Part shown: positions 9,174 through 17,874 of the stretch, one piece after another
Numbering within the stretch: position 1 is the stretch's first letter
Layout of the letters: each line of letters begins with the position of its first letter
Source of the DNA: Octadecabacter dasysiphoniae
GTDB taxonomy: Bacteria > Pseudomonadota > Alphaproteobacteria > Rhodobacterales > Rhodobacteraceae
Direction: 5' to 3'
DNA length: 64,000 bases
Assembly: GCF_021532615.1 (NCBI RefSeq)
Contig: NZ_JAKGAQ010000002.1
Span: 62,001 to 126,000 of the forward strand
Position numbers and translations under genes: made by a program
Notes under the pieces: model-generated
Seen by the model: only the letters and a program-made list of their open reading frames with translations
Told to the model about the DNA's origin: nothing
Database searches by the model: none

Positions 9174-9971
9174 GTGAACCCCACAATCTTTCTTTTCTGC
9201 GCGCTTGCGGCGTGTTTTGGCACGGGTCTGGCCCTGCGCGGCGGTTGGACGTCGCCGTTGAAAACCACAATCCTCGGGCTTGATCCGCAAGGATTGGGGA
9301 TTTCGGCACTGGCCGTCGCGGCTGCGATGTTCTTTTTCGGGCCGGTGTTCGGGATATGCATCATTCTGGTGATCGTGATCCACGAATTCGGCCATGTCGC
9401 CGCGTTCCGCGTGGCAGGACATCACGATGCATCCTTTCGGCTGGTGCCGCTTTTGGGTGGCTACGCGATTTCAAACCGTGCGGTCGACACCCAAGAAGAA
9501 GACGTGTTCATCACCTTGATGGGCCCCGCCATTTGCCTCGCACCGATGCTGTTGGCCTATGCGCTGGTCCCGTTCGCCACGCAATACTACCCCGCCGCAA
9601 TCGGCCCGCTTTATACGTTTGCAGGCATCGCGGGCGCGCTGAATTTCTTTAACTTGCTGCCGATCTGGCCACTGGACGGCGGGCGCCTAACGGCGGCCAT
9701 CACATCCGTGTTCCACGACCGCGCCCCGTTTTACATCTTTGCGGTATCGTCTGCGCTGATCGGGCTGATCGCCGTGCTGGCGCAATCGCTGTTCATGCTG
9801 ATCTTCGTGATCATGACCGTGCAACACATGATCCAGAACGGCGGCGGCGATGGCCGCGCGCCCTACCGCCGCATGACCAAGAAACGTGCACGGATGTGTC
9901 TGGGTGCATGGCTGTTCACCGCCGCGGCCCTGTTCATGGGCGGCTTCAGCACAATCGTGCAGTTCGTCTAA
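9174..9971 (+). CDS. M50-family site-2-type membrane metalloprotease
   Basis: Predicted intramembrane zinc protease of 265 residues with about six TM segments. The zinc site HEFGH is at residues 70-74 and the third ligand is in NLLPIWPLDGG (D168), the classic M50 arrangement. There is no PDZ or CBS domain, so it is of the minimal type rather than RseP. The start is GTG 9174, 7 bp after the fabI stop; no in-frame ATG exists before the zinc-site helix. The substrate is unknown. Tight spacing to fabI suggests co-transcription, but a functional link to fatty-acid synthesis is only a guess. Confidence 0.88.
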   Translation: MNPTIFLFCALAACFGTGLALRGGWTSPLKTTILGLDPQGLGISALAVAAAMFFFGPVFGICIILVIVIHEFGHVAAFRVAGHHDASFRLVPLLGGYAISNRAVDTQEEDVFITLMGPAICLAPMLLAYALVPFATQYYPAAIGPLYTFAGIAGALNFFNLLPIWPLDGGRLTAAITSVFHDRAPFYIFAVSSALIGLIAVLAQSLFMLIFVIMTVQHMIQNGGGDGRAPYRRMTKKRARMCLGAWLFTAAALFMGGFSTIVQFV

Positions 9972-9987
9972 CCCGACAAACGCGCGC

Positions 9988-10212
9988 CTAAACGCCCGCC
10001 TTTAACATGTCGCGTATTTTCACCGCCTTCTCGAAATGATCCAGCCGGTGGGTTTCGATCCACCACCGCGCAGCCTCCATCAACTGCTCAGGATCATCGT
10101 TGCGGTTGGCAAAGAAGGCATAGAACGACAGCCCCACGCCATCGCCCTTTTTGGCAATCTTATCGCTACAAACCGCGATGGCCTTGGCGCGAAACGCCGG
10201 TTTCAGGCTCAC
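9988..10212 (-). CDS. Small conserved protein, DUF6500-like
   Basis: A 74-residue, charged, soluble protein with no signal or TM segment. The segments VGLSFYAFFANRNDDPEQLM and ARWWIETHRLDHFEKAVKIR look strongly conserved and recall a roseobacter small-protein family (DUF6500 from memory). The start is a GTG that overlaps the stop of the upstream FKBP gene as GTGA, implying translational coupling. Its function is unknown; pairing with a peptidyl-prolyl isomerase may be only operonic convenience. Confidence 0.7.
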   Translation of the reverse strand: MSLKPAFRAKAIAVCSDKIAKKGDGVGLSFYAFFANRNDDPEQLMEAARWWIETHRLDHFEKAVKIRDMLKAGV

Positions 10213-10646
10213 GCTGCTTTGATTTCGATCAGTTCAATCGCAAAGGTCAAATCCTTGCCCGCCAGCGCGTGATTTGCATCCAGCGTCACCTCGGTCTCGC
10301 TCAGCTCAACCACAGTCACCGGCATCACGTGCGCACCATCAGGCGATTGCATCTGCAACGTCAGCCCCATTTCCAACGGGATTTCCGCAGGGATCTGTTC
10401 GCGCGGAATGGATTGGCGGTTGTCCGGATTGCTCTCTCCGTAGGCCTCGGCACACGGGATTTCCACAACCTTTTTGTCGCCCACTTCCATGCCTGGAATC
10501 GCCTTATCAAGGCCGGGAATAATCTGGCCGGACCCGACCACAAATTCCAACGGATCACGCCCGTCGCTGGAATCAAACGTGGACCCGTCGCCCAATGTGC
10601 CTGTGTAGTGGATGGAAACCGTATCGCCGGATTTGACCTGACCCAT
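10209..10646 (-). CDS. FKBP-type peptidyl-prolyl isomerase, SlyD-like
   Basis: Accelerates cis-trans isomerisation of prolyl bonds in folding proteins. The 145-residue chain shows the SlyD layout: FKBP strands with VSIHYTGTLGDGSTFDSS, then GQIIPGLDKAIPGM, an inserted-flap (IF) chaperone domain (about residues 70-125), and a closing strand with LTFAIELIEI. The His/Cys-rich metal-binding tail of E. coli SlyD is absent. It has no signal peptide, so it is cytoplasmic. An AAAGGA ribosome site precedes ATG 10646. It is coupled to the small downstream gene by a GTGA overlap. Confidence 0.93.
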   Translation of the reverse strand: MGQVKSGDTVSIHYTGTLGDGSTFDSSDGRDPLEFVVGSGQIIPGLDKAIPGMEVGDKKVVEIPCAEAYGESNPDNRQSIPREQIPAEIPLEMGLTLQMQSPDGAHVMPVTVVELSETEVTLDANHALAGKDLTFAIELIEIKAA

Positions 10647-10746
10647 GAAAATCGTCCTTTAGCTAAAGCTGTGAAATTTGTTGGCGCGTGCCTAACAATC
10701 CACGCGCCAGTTTGCAAACGGGGGCCATCCGGCGCAGTCTTGCCCC

Positions 10747-11133
10747 ATGCAACATCCTTTCCAGACCCCCGCCATCAAGGCCGCATTCGCCGCGTTCGCC
10801 CCGCCCCACCGCGCGGCCCTTCTGACCCTGCGCGATCTGATCTTTGACACCGCCGCGCCCCTTCCCATCGGCCAAATCACGGAATCGCTGAAATGGGGCC
10901 AGCCCTCCTACACCACAAACACCGCCACCCCGATCCGGCTGGGTGTGACCAAAACAAACGACATCGCAATACTCACCCATTGCCAATCCACCGTCATGTC
11001 GGACTTTCGCGCACTCGCCCCGCCCGACATGCGCTTTGACGGCAATCGCGCGCTGCATCTGGACCCAACAGACACGATCCCGCTTAATGACATCACGCCG
11101 CTCATCCGCGCCGCGCTCACTTACCGTTTATGA
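10747..11133 (+). CDS. DUF1801 (YdhG-like) domain protein
   Basis: A 128-residue cytoplasmic protein. Recognisable DUF1801 elements are the early LLTLRDLIFDTA, the ESLKWGQPSYTT motif and the closing DITPLIRAALTYR. Members adopt the YdhG/Fe-S-scaffold-like fold but have no proven activity. It stands alone on the plus strand, 55 bp before the next gene, and nothing in the context points to a role. Confidence 0.82.
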   Translation: MQHPFQTPAIKAAFAAFAPPHRAALLTLRDLIFDTAAPLPIGQITESLKWGQPSYTTNTATPIRLGVTKTNDIAILTHCQSTVMSDFRALAPPDMRFDGNRALHLDPTDTIPLNDITPLIRAALTYRL

Positions 11134-11187
11134 GGCTTCCCAAGGGCATCCCCCCATGCAAAGCTGTGATCAAATGAAAGGCCACAC

Positions 11188-11865
11188 ATGACAATCACAA
11201 CCTGCATCTTCGACGCCTACGGAACCCTGTTTGACGTGGACGCCGCCGCGCGCAACGTCGCCAAAGAACCGGGGCAATCCCAACTGGCCGCTGTGTGGGG
11301 GACATTGTCAAAGGACTGGCGCTCCAAACAGCTTGAATATTCATGGCTGCGCGCCATCGGCGGCCGCCACATTCCATTCTGGCAAGTCACACAAGACGCG
11401 CTGGATTGGGCCATGGAAAACAACGGCCTGTTCGACAACGCCCTGCGCGCCAAACTGCTATCTGTTTACAAAGAATGCCCCGCCTTCCCCGAAGTCGCCG
11501 ATATGCTCAAGGCGCTGAAAGAAAAGGACATGAACATCGCCATCCTGTCCAACGGATCACCCGATATGCTGGTCAGCGCCGTGCGCTCTGCGGGCATCGG
11601 CGAATATCTTGACGATGTGCTGTCGGTTGAAGAAGTCGAAATCTACAAACCCCACACCAACGTCTATGACATGGTCTGGGACCGCTTCGATGTGCCCCAA
11701 ACCGATGTTTTGTTCGCCTCCTCAAACGGCTGGGACGCCGCAGGCGCTGCCGGATACGGCTTTGGCACCGTCTGGGTCAACCGCAACGGCGCCCCCCAAG
11801 ACCGCCTATGGGCCGAACCGCACCGCACCCTCCCCGATCTCAAAACGATCCCCGATCTGGTCTGA
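11188..11865 (+). CDS. Haloacid dehalogenase, type II (L-2-haloacid dehalogenase-like)
   Basis: HAD-superfamily hydrolase of 225 residues, the usual type II dehalogenase length. The nucleophile is D9 in DAYGTLFD. Motif II is LSNGSP, the motif III lysine lies in EIYKPH, and SSNGWDAAGA supplies the acidic loop. The expected reaction is hydrolytic release of halide from short L-2-haloacids, although close relatives have other substrates. The AAAGG upstream of the ATG fits. It begins a tight run in which its TGA overlaps the next gene's ATG (TGATG), followed by an ATGA overlap to the third. Confidence 0.9.
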   Translation: MTITTCIFDAYGTLFDVDAAARNVAKEPGQSQLAAVWGTLSKDWRSKQLEYSWLRAIGGRHIPFWQVTQDALDWAMENNGLFDNALRAKLLSVYKECPAFPEVADMLKALKEKDMNIAILSNGSPDMLVSAVRSAGIGEYLDDVLSVEEVEIYKPHTNVYDMVWDRFDVPQTDVLFASSNGWDAAGAAGYGFGTVWVNRNGAPQDRLWAEPHRTLPDLKTIPDLV

Positions 11866-12680
11866 TGCCGCAGTTCACGACCGCTGACGGCACGCAGCTG
11901 TATTACACCGATGAAGGCCAGGGCCTGCCCGTCCTCGCGCTGGCGGGCTTGACCCGCAACACGGCCGATTTTGATCACGTGGCCCCACATCTGAACTGCC
12001 GTTTGATCCGCATGGATTATCGCGGGCGCGGCCAGTCCGATTGGGCCGATCCCGCGACCTACACAATCCCGCAAGAAGCGATGGATGCGCTGGCCCTCCT
12101 CGATCATCTGGACATCGAAAAGGCCGCAATCCTTGGCACGTCACGCGGCGGGCTGATCGCGATGGTGCTGGCCGCGACCGCCAAAAACCGCCTGCTCGGC
12201 GTCGCCCTCAACGACATCGGCCCCGAAATTGAGGCGGCGGGCCTGTCCGTCATCAAAGATTACATTGGCCGCAATCCGGCCCAATCCACCCACATCGACG
12301 CCGCCAAATTCCGCGCCAAAGCATGGTCCCATTTCAAAGGCGTGCCCATGGATCGCTGGCTGGCCGAAGTCCAGAACCACTACACACAAACCGACGACGG
12401 GCTGGTCATCAAATACGATCCCAAACTGCGCGACGCGGTGCTGGACGCGGGCGCGCGACCTGCCCCCGATCTGTGGCCGCTCTACGATGCACTGTCAGAT
12501 CTGCCGCTGGCGATGCTGCGCGGCGATGCCTCTGATCTGCTCTCAGCCCAAACCTTCGAAACGATGCGCAATCGGCGCCCCGATGCCCATGCCGCCACCG
12601 TTCTGGGGCGCGGCCATGTTCCGTTCCTGGATGAACCGGAATCCTTGGGGGTCCTTCACGACTGGATACTAAGCTTATGA
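11865..12680 (+). CDS. Alpha/beta hydrolase
   Basis: A 271-residue alpha/beta-hydrolase. The nucleophile elbow is GTSRGG (S93), the oxyanion region precedes LTRNTADF, and the catalytic His is in GRGHVPFLDEP near the C-terminus. The start at ATG 11865 gives a one-base overlap with the HAD stop; a longer reading from 11808 would overlap that gene by 58 bases and lacks a typical N-terminus. The substrate is unknown. It shares an operon with the dehalogenase-like and dehydratase-like genes, perhaps a small catabolic set. Confidence 0.87.
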   Translation: MPQFTTADGTQLYYTDEGQGLPVLALAGLTRNTADFDHVAPHLNCRLIRMDYRGRGQSDWADPATYTIPQEAMDALALLDHLDIEKAAILGTSRGGLIAMVLAATAKNRLLGVALNDIGPEIEAAGLSVIKDYIGRNPAQSTHIDAAKFRAKAWSHFKGVPMDRWLAEVQNHYTQTDDGLVIKYDPKLRDAVLDAGARPAPDLWPLYDALSDLPLAMLRGDASDLLSAQTFETMRNRRPDAHAATVLGRGHVPFLDEPESLGVLHDWILSL

Positions 12681-13648
12681 ACATCGACATGATCCGCGCC
12701 GCCGCCACGCGCCTGCATGGCTTTGCCCGCCGCACGCCGCTGCTGTCGTCCCCGTTCCTAGATGACATCGCGGGGCGTCGCGTCTACGTCAAACCCGAAT
12801 GCCTGCAACACACCGGCAGCTTCAAATTCCGCGGCGCATGGTCGGCCCTTTCTGCGCTCGACCCCGATGTGCGCGCCCGCGGCGTTATCGCGTTTTCCTC
12901 CGGCAACCACGCCCAAGGCGTCGCACTGGCCGCCGCGCGCCATAACACGACGTCGGTCATCATCATGCCCGCCGACGCGCCGCAGCTGAAAATCGATAAC
13001 ACGCGTGCTTTGGGGGCCGAGGTGATCCTGTATGACCGCGACCACGAGGACCGCGACGACATCGGCGCACGCCTATCGGCTCAGCGCGGCCTGACCCTCA
13101 TCAAACCCTTCGACAACGAACAGGTCATCGCAGGCCAAGGCACCACAGGGCTTGAGATCGCGCAAGACGCCAACGAACTGGGCCTGCAAAACGCCGACGT
13201 TCTGGTGTGTTGCGGCGGTGGCGGCCTCACGTCCGGCATTGCGCTCGCGTGCGACGCAGACGCCCCAACCCTGCGCGTCCGCCCCGTCGAACCCGAAGGC
13301 TTTGACGATGTAAAACGCTCCCTCGAAACGGGCACCATTCAAACCAACACACACACCTCCGGCAACATCTGCGACGCGATCATCACGCCCCAACCCGGCG
13401 ATCTCACCTTCCCGATCATGAAACGCCTCTGCGGCCCCGCCCTCACCATCTCCGAACAAGACGCCCTGCACGCCATGGCCCACGCCTTCCTGCGCCTCAA
13501 ACTCGTGGCCGAACCGGGCGGTGCCGCCGCCCTCGCCGCCGCCCTGTTTCGCAAACACGACATCAAAGGCGACGCCGTCATCGTCACCATCTCGGGCGGC
13601 AACGTCGACCCGGCCCAATTCGCCCAAGCCCTCGACACTCTGCGCTGA
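12677..13648 (+). CDS. Threonine/serine dehydratase-like PLP enzyme (fold type II)
   Basis: PLP-dependent enzyme of 323 residues resembling threonine dehydratase catalytic domains and serine racemases. The cofactor lysine is K50 in GSFKFRGA, the substrate loop is SSGNHAQG, and the phosphate-binding loop is CGGGGL at about residue 178. There is no C-terminal ACT domain, so it is the catabolic or racemase-like type, not feedback-controlled IlvA. It overlaps the upstream hydrolase by ATGA. Alternatives are threo-3-hydroxyaspartate dehydratase or serine racemase; sequence reading cannot separate them. Confidence 0.9.
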   Translation: MNIDMIRAAATRLHGFARRTPLLSSPFLDDIAGRRVYVKPECLQHTGSFKFRGAWSALSALDPDVRARGVIAFSSGNHAQGVALAAARHNTTSVIIMPADAPQLKIDNTRALGAEVILYDRDHEDRDDIGARLSAQRGLTLIKPFDNEQVIAGQGTTGLEIAQDANELGLQNADVLVCCGGGGLTSGIALACDADAPTLRVRPVEPEGFDDVKRSLETGTIQTNTHTSGNICDAIITPQPGDLTFPIMKRLCGPALTISEQDALHAMAHAFLRLKLVAEPGGAAALAAALFRKHDIKGDAVIVTISGGNVDPAQFAQALDTLR

Positions 13649-13716
13649 AACCCCGCTTCTTTGGTTCCAAAATATCCCCGCCGGAGGCATCCAGCGTCAC
13701 AACAGAAAGCCAGCAC

Positions 13717-14943
13717 ATGACCCGCTTCACCATCGCCAGCTTCAACGTCAAAAATCTCATCGGGGCGGACAAGGAATACTACAAATTCCAATCCTACACC
13801 CCCGAAGAATACGCCTGGAAACAGGATTGGATGGCAGACCAACTGCTCACCATGGACGCCGACATCGTGGGCTTTCAGGAAATCTTCGAAGAAGACGCCC
13901 TGCGCTCCGTGATCGCAGAAGCCGACGCATTGGGTGCCGCCTCAAACGCGGCGTCCATCCCCGACAAATCCAAACGCTACCACCGCAAAGCGATCTTTCG
14001 AAAACTCGCCTACACCCCCTACGGCACCAATGGTCTGGCCTTTGCGCCCAATGTCGCTGACGGCGGCCCGGGTGAACGCCGCCCCGGTGTCGCCATCGTG
14101 TCGCGTTTCGGTTTTGTCGGCACGCCGCAGGTGATCCAGGACCTCCCCGAACCTGTTGATATTCCGTTCTCGGCGTTGCGCCGCGCGGATGGGGACGCCG
14201 TGGGGGACGACGCCGACGCCGGCTATTTCCGCCTGCGCCGCCTGTCCCGCCCGATCCTCAAGGCCAAAATCCCCGTGCCCACCAACGACGGACAAACCCA
14301 AACCATCACCGTCTTCAACTGCCATCTCAAATCCAAGCTCGGCGAACACATCTCGCCCGAACCGCGCGATCTGACGAACTATGATCCAACGGCGCGCGCG
14401 CTCGGTTCTTTGCGTGCCGCCCTGCGCCGCATGGCCGAAGCATGGGTTTTGCGCGCTGAAATCGTCAAAGAACTCGACGCTGGCAATCCAGTCATGGTGC
14501 TGGGTGATTTCAACGACGGCGAACATGCCGTCAGCTCTGAAATCATCTCGGGCGAGGTCCCGTTCAAAAACTACGCATGGATGCTGCGCCACGACGCCAA
14601 AACCAAACGCGACCGTTACACCGACAGCGAAAACCAGAAAATTCGCGGCGCCATCAATAAGGTCCGCCTGCATTCTGCCGAAAAACTGTTCGTGCGCGGC
14701 TCCTCTCGCGATATGGTCTATACGTCCGCGTTTGGCGGCACGTTCGAATCCATCGACCAGATTTACATGTCGCGCCATTTCCACCCCGATTACAAAAAAC
14801 GCATCGGCCAGATGGAATATTTCTCCGCGCTCAACGATCACCTGACCGACGGGTCCCACCCCGAAGCGCCCTACAACAAACTCGCGTCCGATCACGGCCA
14901 GATCATCGCGCATATAGTGATGGGCCAAGATGACGACGCATAA
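13717..14943 (+). CDS. Endonuclease/exonuclease/phosphatase (EEP) family protein
   Basis: A 408-residue metal-dependent hydrolase of the DNase I-like superfamily. It begins with TIASFNVKNLIG, the catalytic Glu lies in DADIVGFQEIFEE, the middle shows VFNCHLKSKLG, the metal-binding segment is MVLGDFNDGEHAV and the closing motif is LASDHGQI. There is no signal peptide. The long insertion with many Lys/Arg residues (TKRDRYTDSENQKIR) is unlike short nucleases of the family. The substrate could be nucleic acid or a phospholipid/phosphodiester. Its end overlaps the next gene by 14 bp, so the two are translated together. Confidence 0.88.
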   Translation: MTRFTIASFNVKNLIGADKEYYKFQSYTPEEYAWKQDWMADQLLTMDADIVGFQEIFEEDALRSVIAEADALGAASNAASIPDKSKRYHRKAIFRKLAYTPYGTNGLAFAPNVADGGPGERRPGVAIVSRFGFVGTPQVIQDLPEPVDIPFSALRRADGDAVGDDADAGYFRLRRLSRPILKAKIPVPTNDGQTQTITVFNCHLKSKLGEHISPEPRDLTNYDPTARALGSLRAALRRMAEAWVLRAEIVKELDAGNPVMVLGDFNDGEHAVSSEIISGEVPFKNYAWMLRHDAKTKRDRYTDSENQKIRGAINKVRLHSAEKLFVRGSSRDMVYTSAFGGTFESIDQIYMSRHFHPDYKKRIGQMEYFSALNDHLTDGSHPEAPYNKLASDHGQIIAHIVMGQDDDA

Positions 14944-15706
14944 CGTCCAATCCAAAGGCGCGGACCTGTTCGTACACGATGTTGGAACAGGCCCCACCAT
15001 CGTCATGGCCCATTGTCTTGGCCTTGATCACACCGTCTGGGATGGCGTCGCCGATCTGCTGCCAGATCACCGCGTGATCCGCTACGATTTGCGCGGGCAC
15101 GGTGCATCCGATGCGCCCGACGGTCCCTATTCCATGGGCACGCTGGTCGCAGACGCCGAAACGATCTGTGACGCGCTTGATCTAAAGGATGTGGTGTTCA
15201 TCGGCCTGTCTGTCGGCGGGTTGATCGCCCAAGGCCTCGCGGTGAAACGCCTTGATCTTGTGCGCGCTATGGTGCTGTCCAACACGGCCGCAAAACTCGG
15301 CCAGCCGGGCCCGTGGCACGCCCGCGCCAAAGCCGCGCGCGCCGACGGCATGGATGGTATCGCGGATGCAACCGCAGACCGCTGGCACGTCAAGCGGGTC
15401 GAAAGTGCGGACAGTGCAATCGCGCAGCTGAAACAGGCCAACCCCGAAGGCTACGCCGCCACCTGTGAAGCCATCGCAGGCACAGATTTCTACACCCCGA
15501 CATCCGGCTTGCGCCTGCCAACACTTGCCATCGCGGGCAGTCTTGATGGCGCCACCCCGCCCGATCTGGTCCGCGAAACCGCTGACCTTATCCCGGGGTC
15601 GGACTTCCACCTGATCAAAGGCGCCGGGCATATCCCGCCCGTCACACACCCCCGCGACGTCACAGCGGTGTTGCATGGGTTTCTAGGCGGAATCGGCCAC
15701 GTTTGA
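14930..15706 (+). CDS. Alpha/beta hydrolase, 3-oxoadipate enol-lactonase (PcaD)-like
   Basis: A 258-residue alpha/beta-hydrolase most like PcaD/BioH enzymes. It shows RYDLRGHGASDAP, the nucleophile S94 in GLSVGG and the catalytic His in GAGHIPP. PcaD opens 3-oxoadipate enol-lactone in protocatechuate breakdown, but no other pca gene is present here, so the precise substrate is open. The start overlaps the EEP gene by 14 bp, and its 3' end overlaps a convergent gene by 24 bp. Confidence 0.83.
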   Translation: MTTHNVQSKGADLFVHDVGTGPTIVMAHCLGLDHTVWDGVADLLPDHRVIRYDLRGHGASDAPDGPYSMGTLVADAETICDALDLKDVVFIGLSVGGLIAQGLAVKRLDLVRAMVLSNTAAKLGQPGPWHARAKAARADGMDGIADATADRWHVKRVESADSAIAQLKQANPEGYAATCEAIAGTDFYTPTSGLRLPTLAIAGSLDGATPPDLVRETADLIPGSDFHLIKGAGHIPPVTHPRDVTAVLHGFLGGIGHV

Positions 15707-16495
15707 GTGCGCCAGACCTTCAAGCGCGCGCGCCGACCAATAGGCCCCCGCCACATCGTGGCTAAGGGATGCAGTCCCCGTCACCCCGATGATGCGCCGG
15801 AACGGGCGCAACCCACGGCCCAGCGCCACCAACCTCGGGCCGACCACATCGGGTAAGTCCGCAATGAACACCGCCAACTGGTCGCGCAATCCGGCCCCAG
15901 GATTGTCGTAAAATTCCGCGCACGACATCAAAAACAGCCAGACATCCCGCGCCTGCGCATCCGCCACAGCCATGTGCCCACAGGGGTCTTCCTCCAGATC
16001 CAGAAGATAGATTTGCCCGTCATCCGCGCTGATCGTCATGTCTTTGACAAACGGTCGCCCGTGGGCGCGCCCGCTGTGATGCACCTGCACCAGAACATCC
16101 TGCGCCGCCTTGATCAGCCGCGCGCGCTCCGCCGTGTCTGTAATGGCCCGCAACTGGCTGCGCAGGGTGACACCGCAATCGGCCAACACGATGTGATCGC
16201 CGGTTTCGTCCAAAACCTCGGGCACGGGCAAACCTGCGGCATGAAAATCGCGCAACCGCGCCGCTTCGCCCCGCAATGCCGCCATGCCCCCAACCGCATT
16301 GGTCGGGCGCAACACCTTTGGCAAAACACGCGCCAGAACACGGTGCAGCCCGCTGAAAAACGTGGATCGCTCAGCCTCGGGGCGTTTGATCCATGCGTCT
16401 CGCCCCGCAAATGTGGTTTTTTCGACGCGCGCCGCGCTGGCAGCTTTTTGTTGGGCAAACACAATACTGGTCCCTAAATGACTGGGCCGAACCAT
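15683..16495 (-). CDS. Atypical protein/lipopolysaccharide kinase-like protein
   Basis: A 270-residue protein with the eukaryote-like kinase fold of the BUD32/LPS-kinase group. The catalytic loop reads VHHSGRAHGRPFVKDM where classic kinases have HGDLxxxN, and the metal loop reads LLDLEEDP in place of DFG. The HGRPxxxD/FEEDP pattern is, from memory, a feature of one bacterial family rather than a defect here. ATG 16495 is preferred; GTG 16504 would add three residues. The tail overlaps the convergent PcaD-like gene by 24 bp. The substrate is unknown; a core LPS sugar is possible. Confidence 0.7.
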   Translation of the reverse strand: MVRPSHLGTSIVFAQQKAASAARVEKTTFAGRDAWIKRPEAERSTFFSGLHRVLARVLPKVLRPTNAVGGMAALRGEAARLRDFHAAGLPVPEVLDETGDHIVLADCGVTLRSQLRAITDTAERARLIKAAQDVLVQVHHSGRAHGRPFVKDMTISADDGQIYLLDLEEDPCGHMAVADAQARDVWLFLMSCAEFYDNPGAGLRDQLAVFIADLPDVVGPRLVALGRGLRPFRRIIGVTGTASLSHDVAGAYWSARALEGLAHSNVADSA

Positions 16496-16577
16496 ATTCT
16501 GCACCCACCCGCACGCAACTGCAAATTATGTCACCCGAGGGCTTGCAGTTGCCCCCCTATCGCCGCACGGTCCGCCC

Positions 16578-17792
16578 ATGGATCCGGCATCGCGCAAACG
16601 CGCCTTCACCTTTATTCTGATCACGCTGACCCTTGATGCCATGGGCATCGGTCTGATCCTGCCCGTCATGCCCGATCTTATCGTCGAGGTAGAGGGCGGC
16701 ACCATCGGTGATGCGGCCCTTTGGGGCGGTATCCTCGCAACGACCTTTGCCGTGATGCAGTTCATTTTCGGCCCCATCCTCGGGTCGCTGTCAGATCGGT
16801 TTGGCCGCCGCCCGGTCCTGCTGATTTCGCTGCTGGTGATGACAATCGACTACCTCGTGATGGCCGTCGCCGGTACCATCTGGCTGCTGTTCGTCACCCG
16901 CGTGATTGGCGGCATCACGGCGGCCACGCAATCCACCGCCTCTGCCTTCATCGCCGACATTTCCAAACCCGAGGAAAAATCCGCGAACTTCGGGCTGATT
17001 GGTGCGGCGTTCGGCCTTGGCTTCGTGCTCGGCCCGGTGATCGGCGGCCTGCTGGGCGAATACGGCACCCGCGCACCGTTCTATGCCGCCGCCGCCCTTG
17101 GCGCTGTGAACCTGATCTTCGGCTACTACGTGCTCCCCGAAACCGTGACCGACCGAATCCGCCGCCCGTTCCTGTGGCGCCGCGCGAACCCCTTTGGCGC
17201 GTTCAAGGCACTGGGCCAACTGGACGGCGTGCGCCGCCTGATCTTCCTCGTGTTCTTGTATGAATTCGCCTTCATCGTGTACCCCGCCACATGGGCTTTC
17301 TTCACCAAAGAGGCTTTTGGCTGGTCCCCCGGCATGGTCGGCGCCTCCCTTGCGCTGTTCGGCATCGGCATCGCAATCGTGCAGGGCGGCCTGATCCGCT
17401 TTGCCCTCAAACGGTTCGGCGAACGCGGCACGATCGTCTATGGCATCACCTTCAACTTCCTCGCGTTCGTGATGCTCACCATGATCACAAACGGCTGGGT
17501 CGCACTTGCGTTCATCCCCCTCACCGCACTGGGCGCGGTCGTCACGCCAGCCCTGCAAGGGTTGATGTCGCAACGTGCGGGCGACGATCAACAGGGCGAA
17601 CTCCAAGGCGTGATAGCATCCGCCAAATCCATCGCGATGATCTTTTCACCCATCGTGATGACACAAGCCTTCTACGCCTTCACCAACGACACAGGCATCT
17701 ACTTCCCCGGTGCGGCGTTTGCCCTGTCGGCAGGCCTGATGATCCTATGCATGGTTGTCTTTCTGGGCCGCAAACGGCAGGTGGCGATCTAA
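16578..17792 (+). CDS. MFS transporter, TCR/Tet (drug:H+ antiporter) family
   Basis: A 404-residue, 12-TM exporter. Motif A after TM2 is GSLSDRFGRRPVLL, and motif C-like glycines (GLGFVLGPVIGGLLG) occur in TM5, both typical of tetracycline/multidrug:H+ antiporters. The N-terminus ITLTLDAMGIGLILPVMP is the family hallmark. No TetR-type repressor flanks it, so it may be constitutive or serve general detoxification. It is divergent from the kinase-like gene with an 82-bp gap. Confidence 0.92.
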   Translation: MDPASRKRAFTFILITLTLDAMGIGLILPVMPDLIVEVEGGTIGDAALWGGILATTFAVMQFIFGPILGSLSDRFGRRPVLLISLLVMTIDYLVMAVAGTIWLLFVTRVIGGITAATQSTASAFIADISKPEEKSANFGLIGAAFGLGFVLGPVIGGLLGEYGTRAPFYAAAALGAVNLIFGYYVLPETVTDRIRRPFLWRRANPFGAFKALGQLDGVRRLIFLVFLYEFAFIVYPATWAFFTKEAFGWSPGMVGASLALFGIGIAIVQGGLIRFALKRFGERGTIVYGITFNFLAFVMLTMITNGWVALAFIPLTALGAVVTPALQGLMSQRAGDDQQGELQGVIASAKSIAMIFSPIVMTQAFYAFTNDTGIYFPGAAFALSAGLMILCMVVFLGRKRQVAI

Positions 17793-17874
17793 ACGACAAA
17801 ACCTGTCGTTTTCGAACTTGCGCCGGGCCAGCCCCACCGCCACGCTCGACAAAACACATGAATCGAGATCGCCC

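Noticed and set aside
13942..15006. Long minus-strand open frame (354 codons) opposite the EEP and PcaD-like genes
   Set aside because: It is the antisense shadow of high-GC coding DNA; the plus-strand frames have clear family motifs and this one has none.
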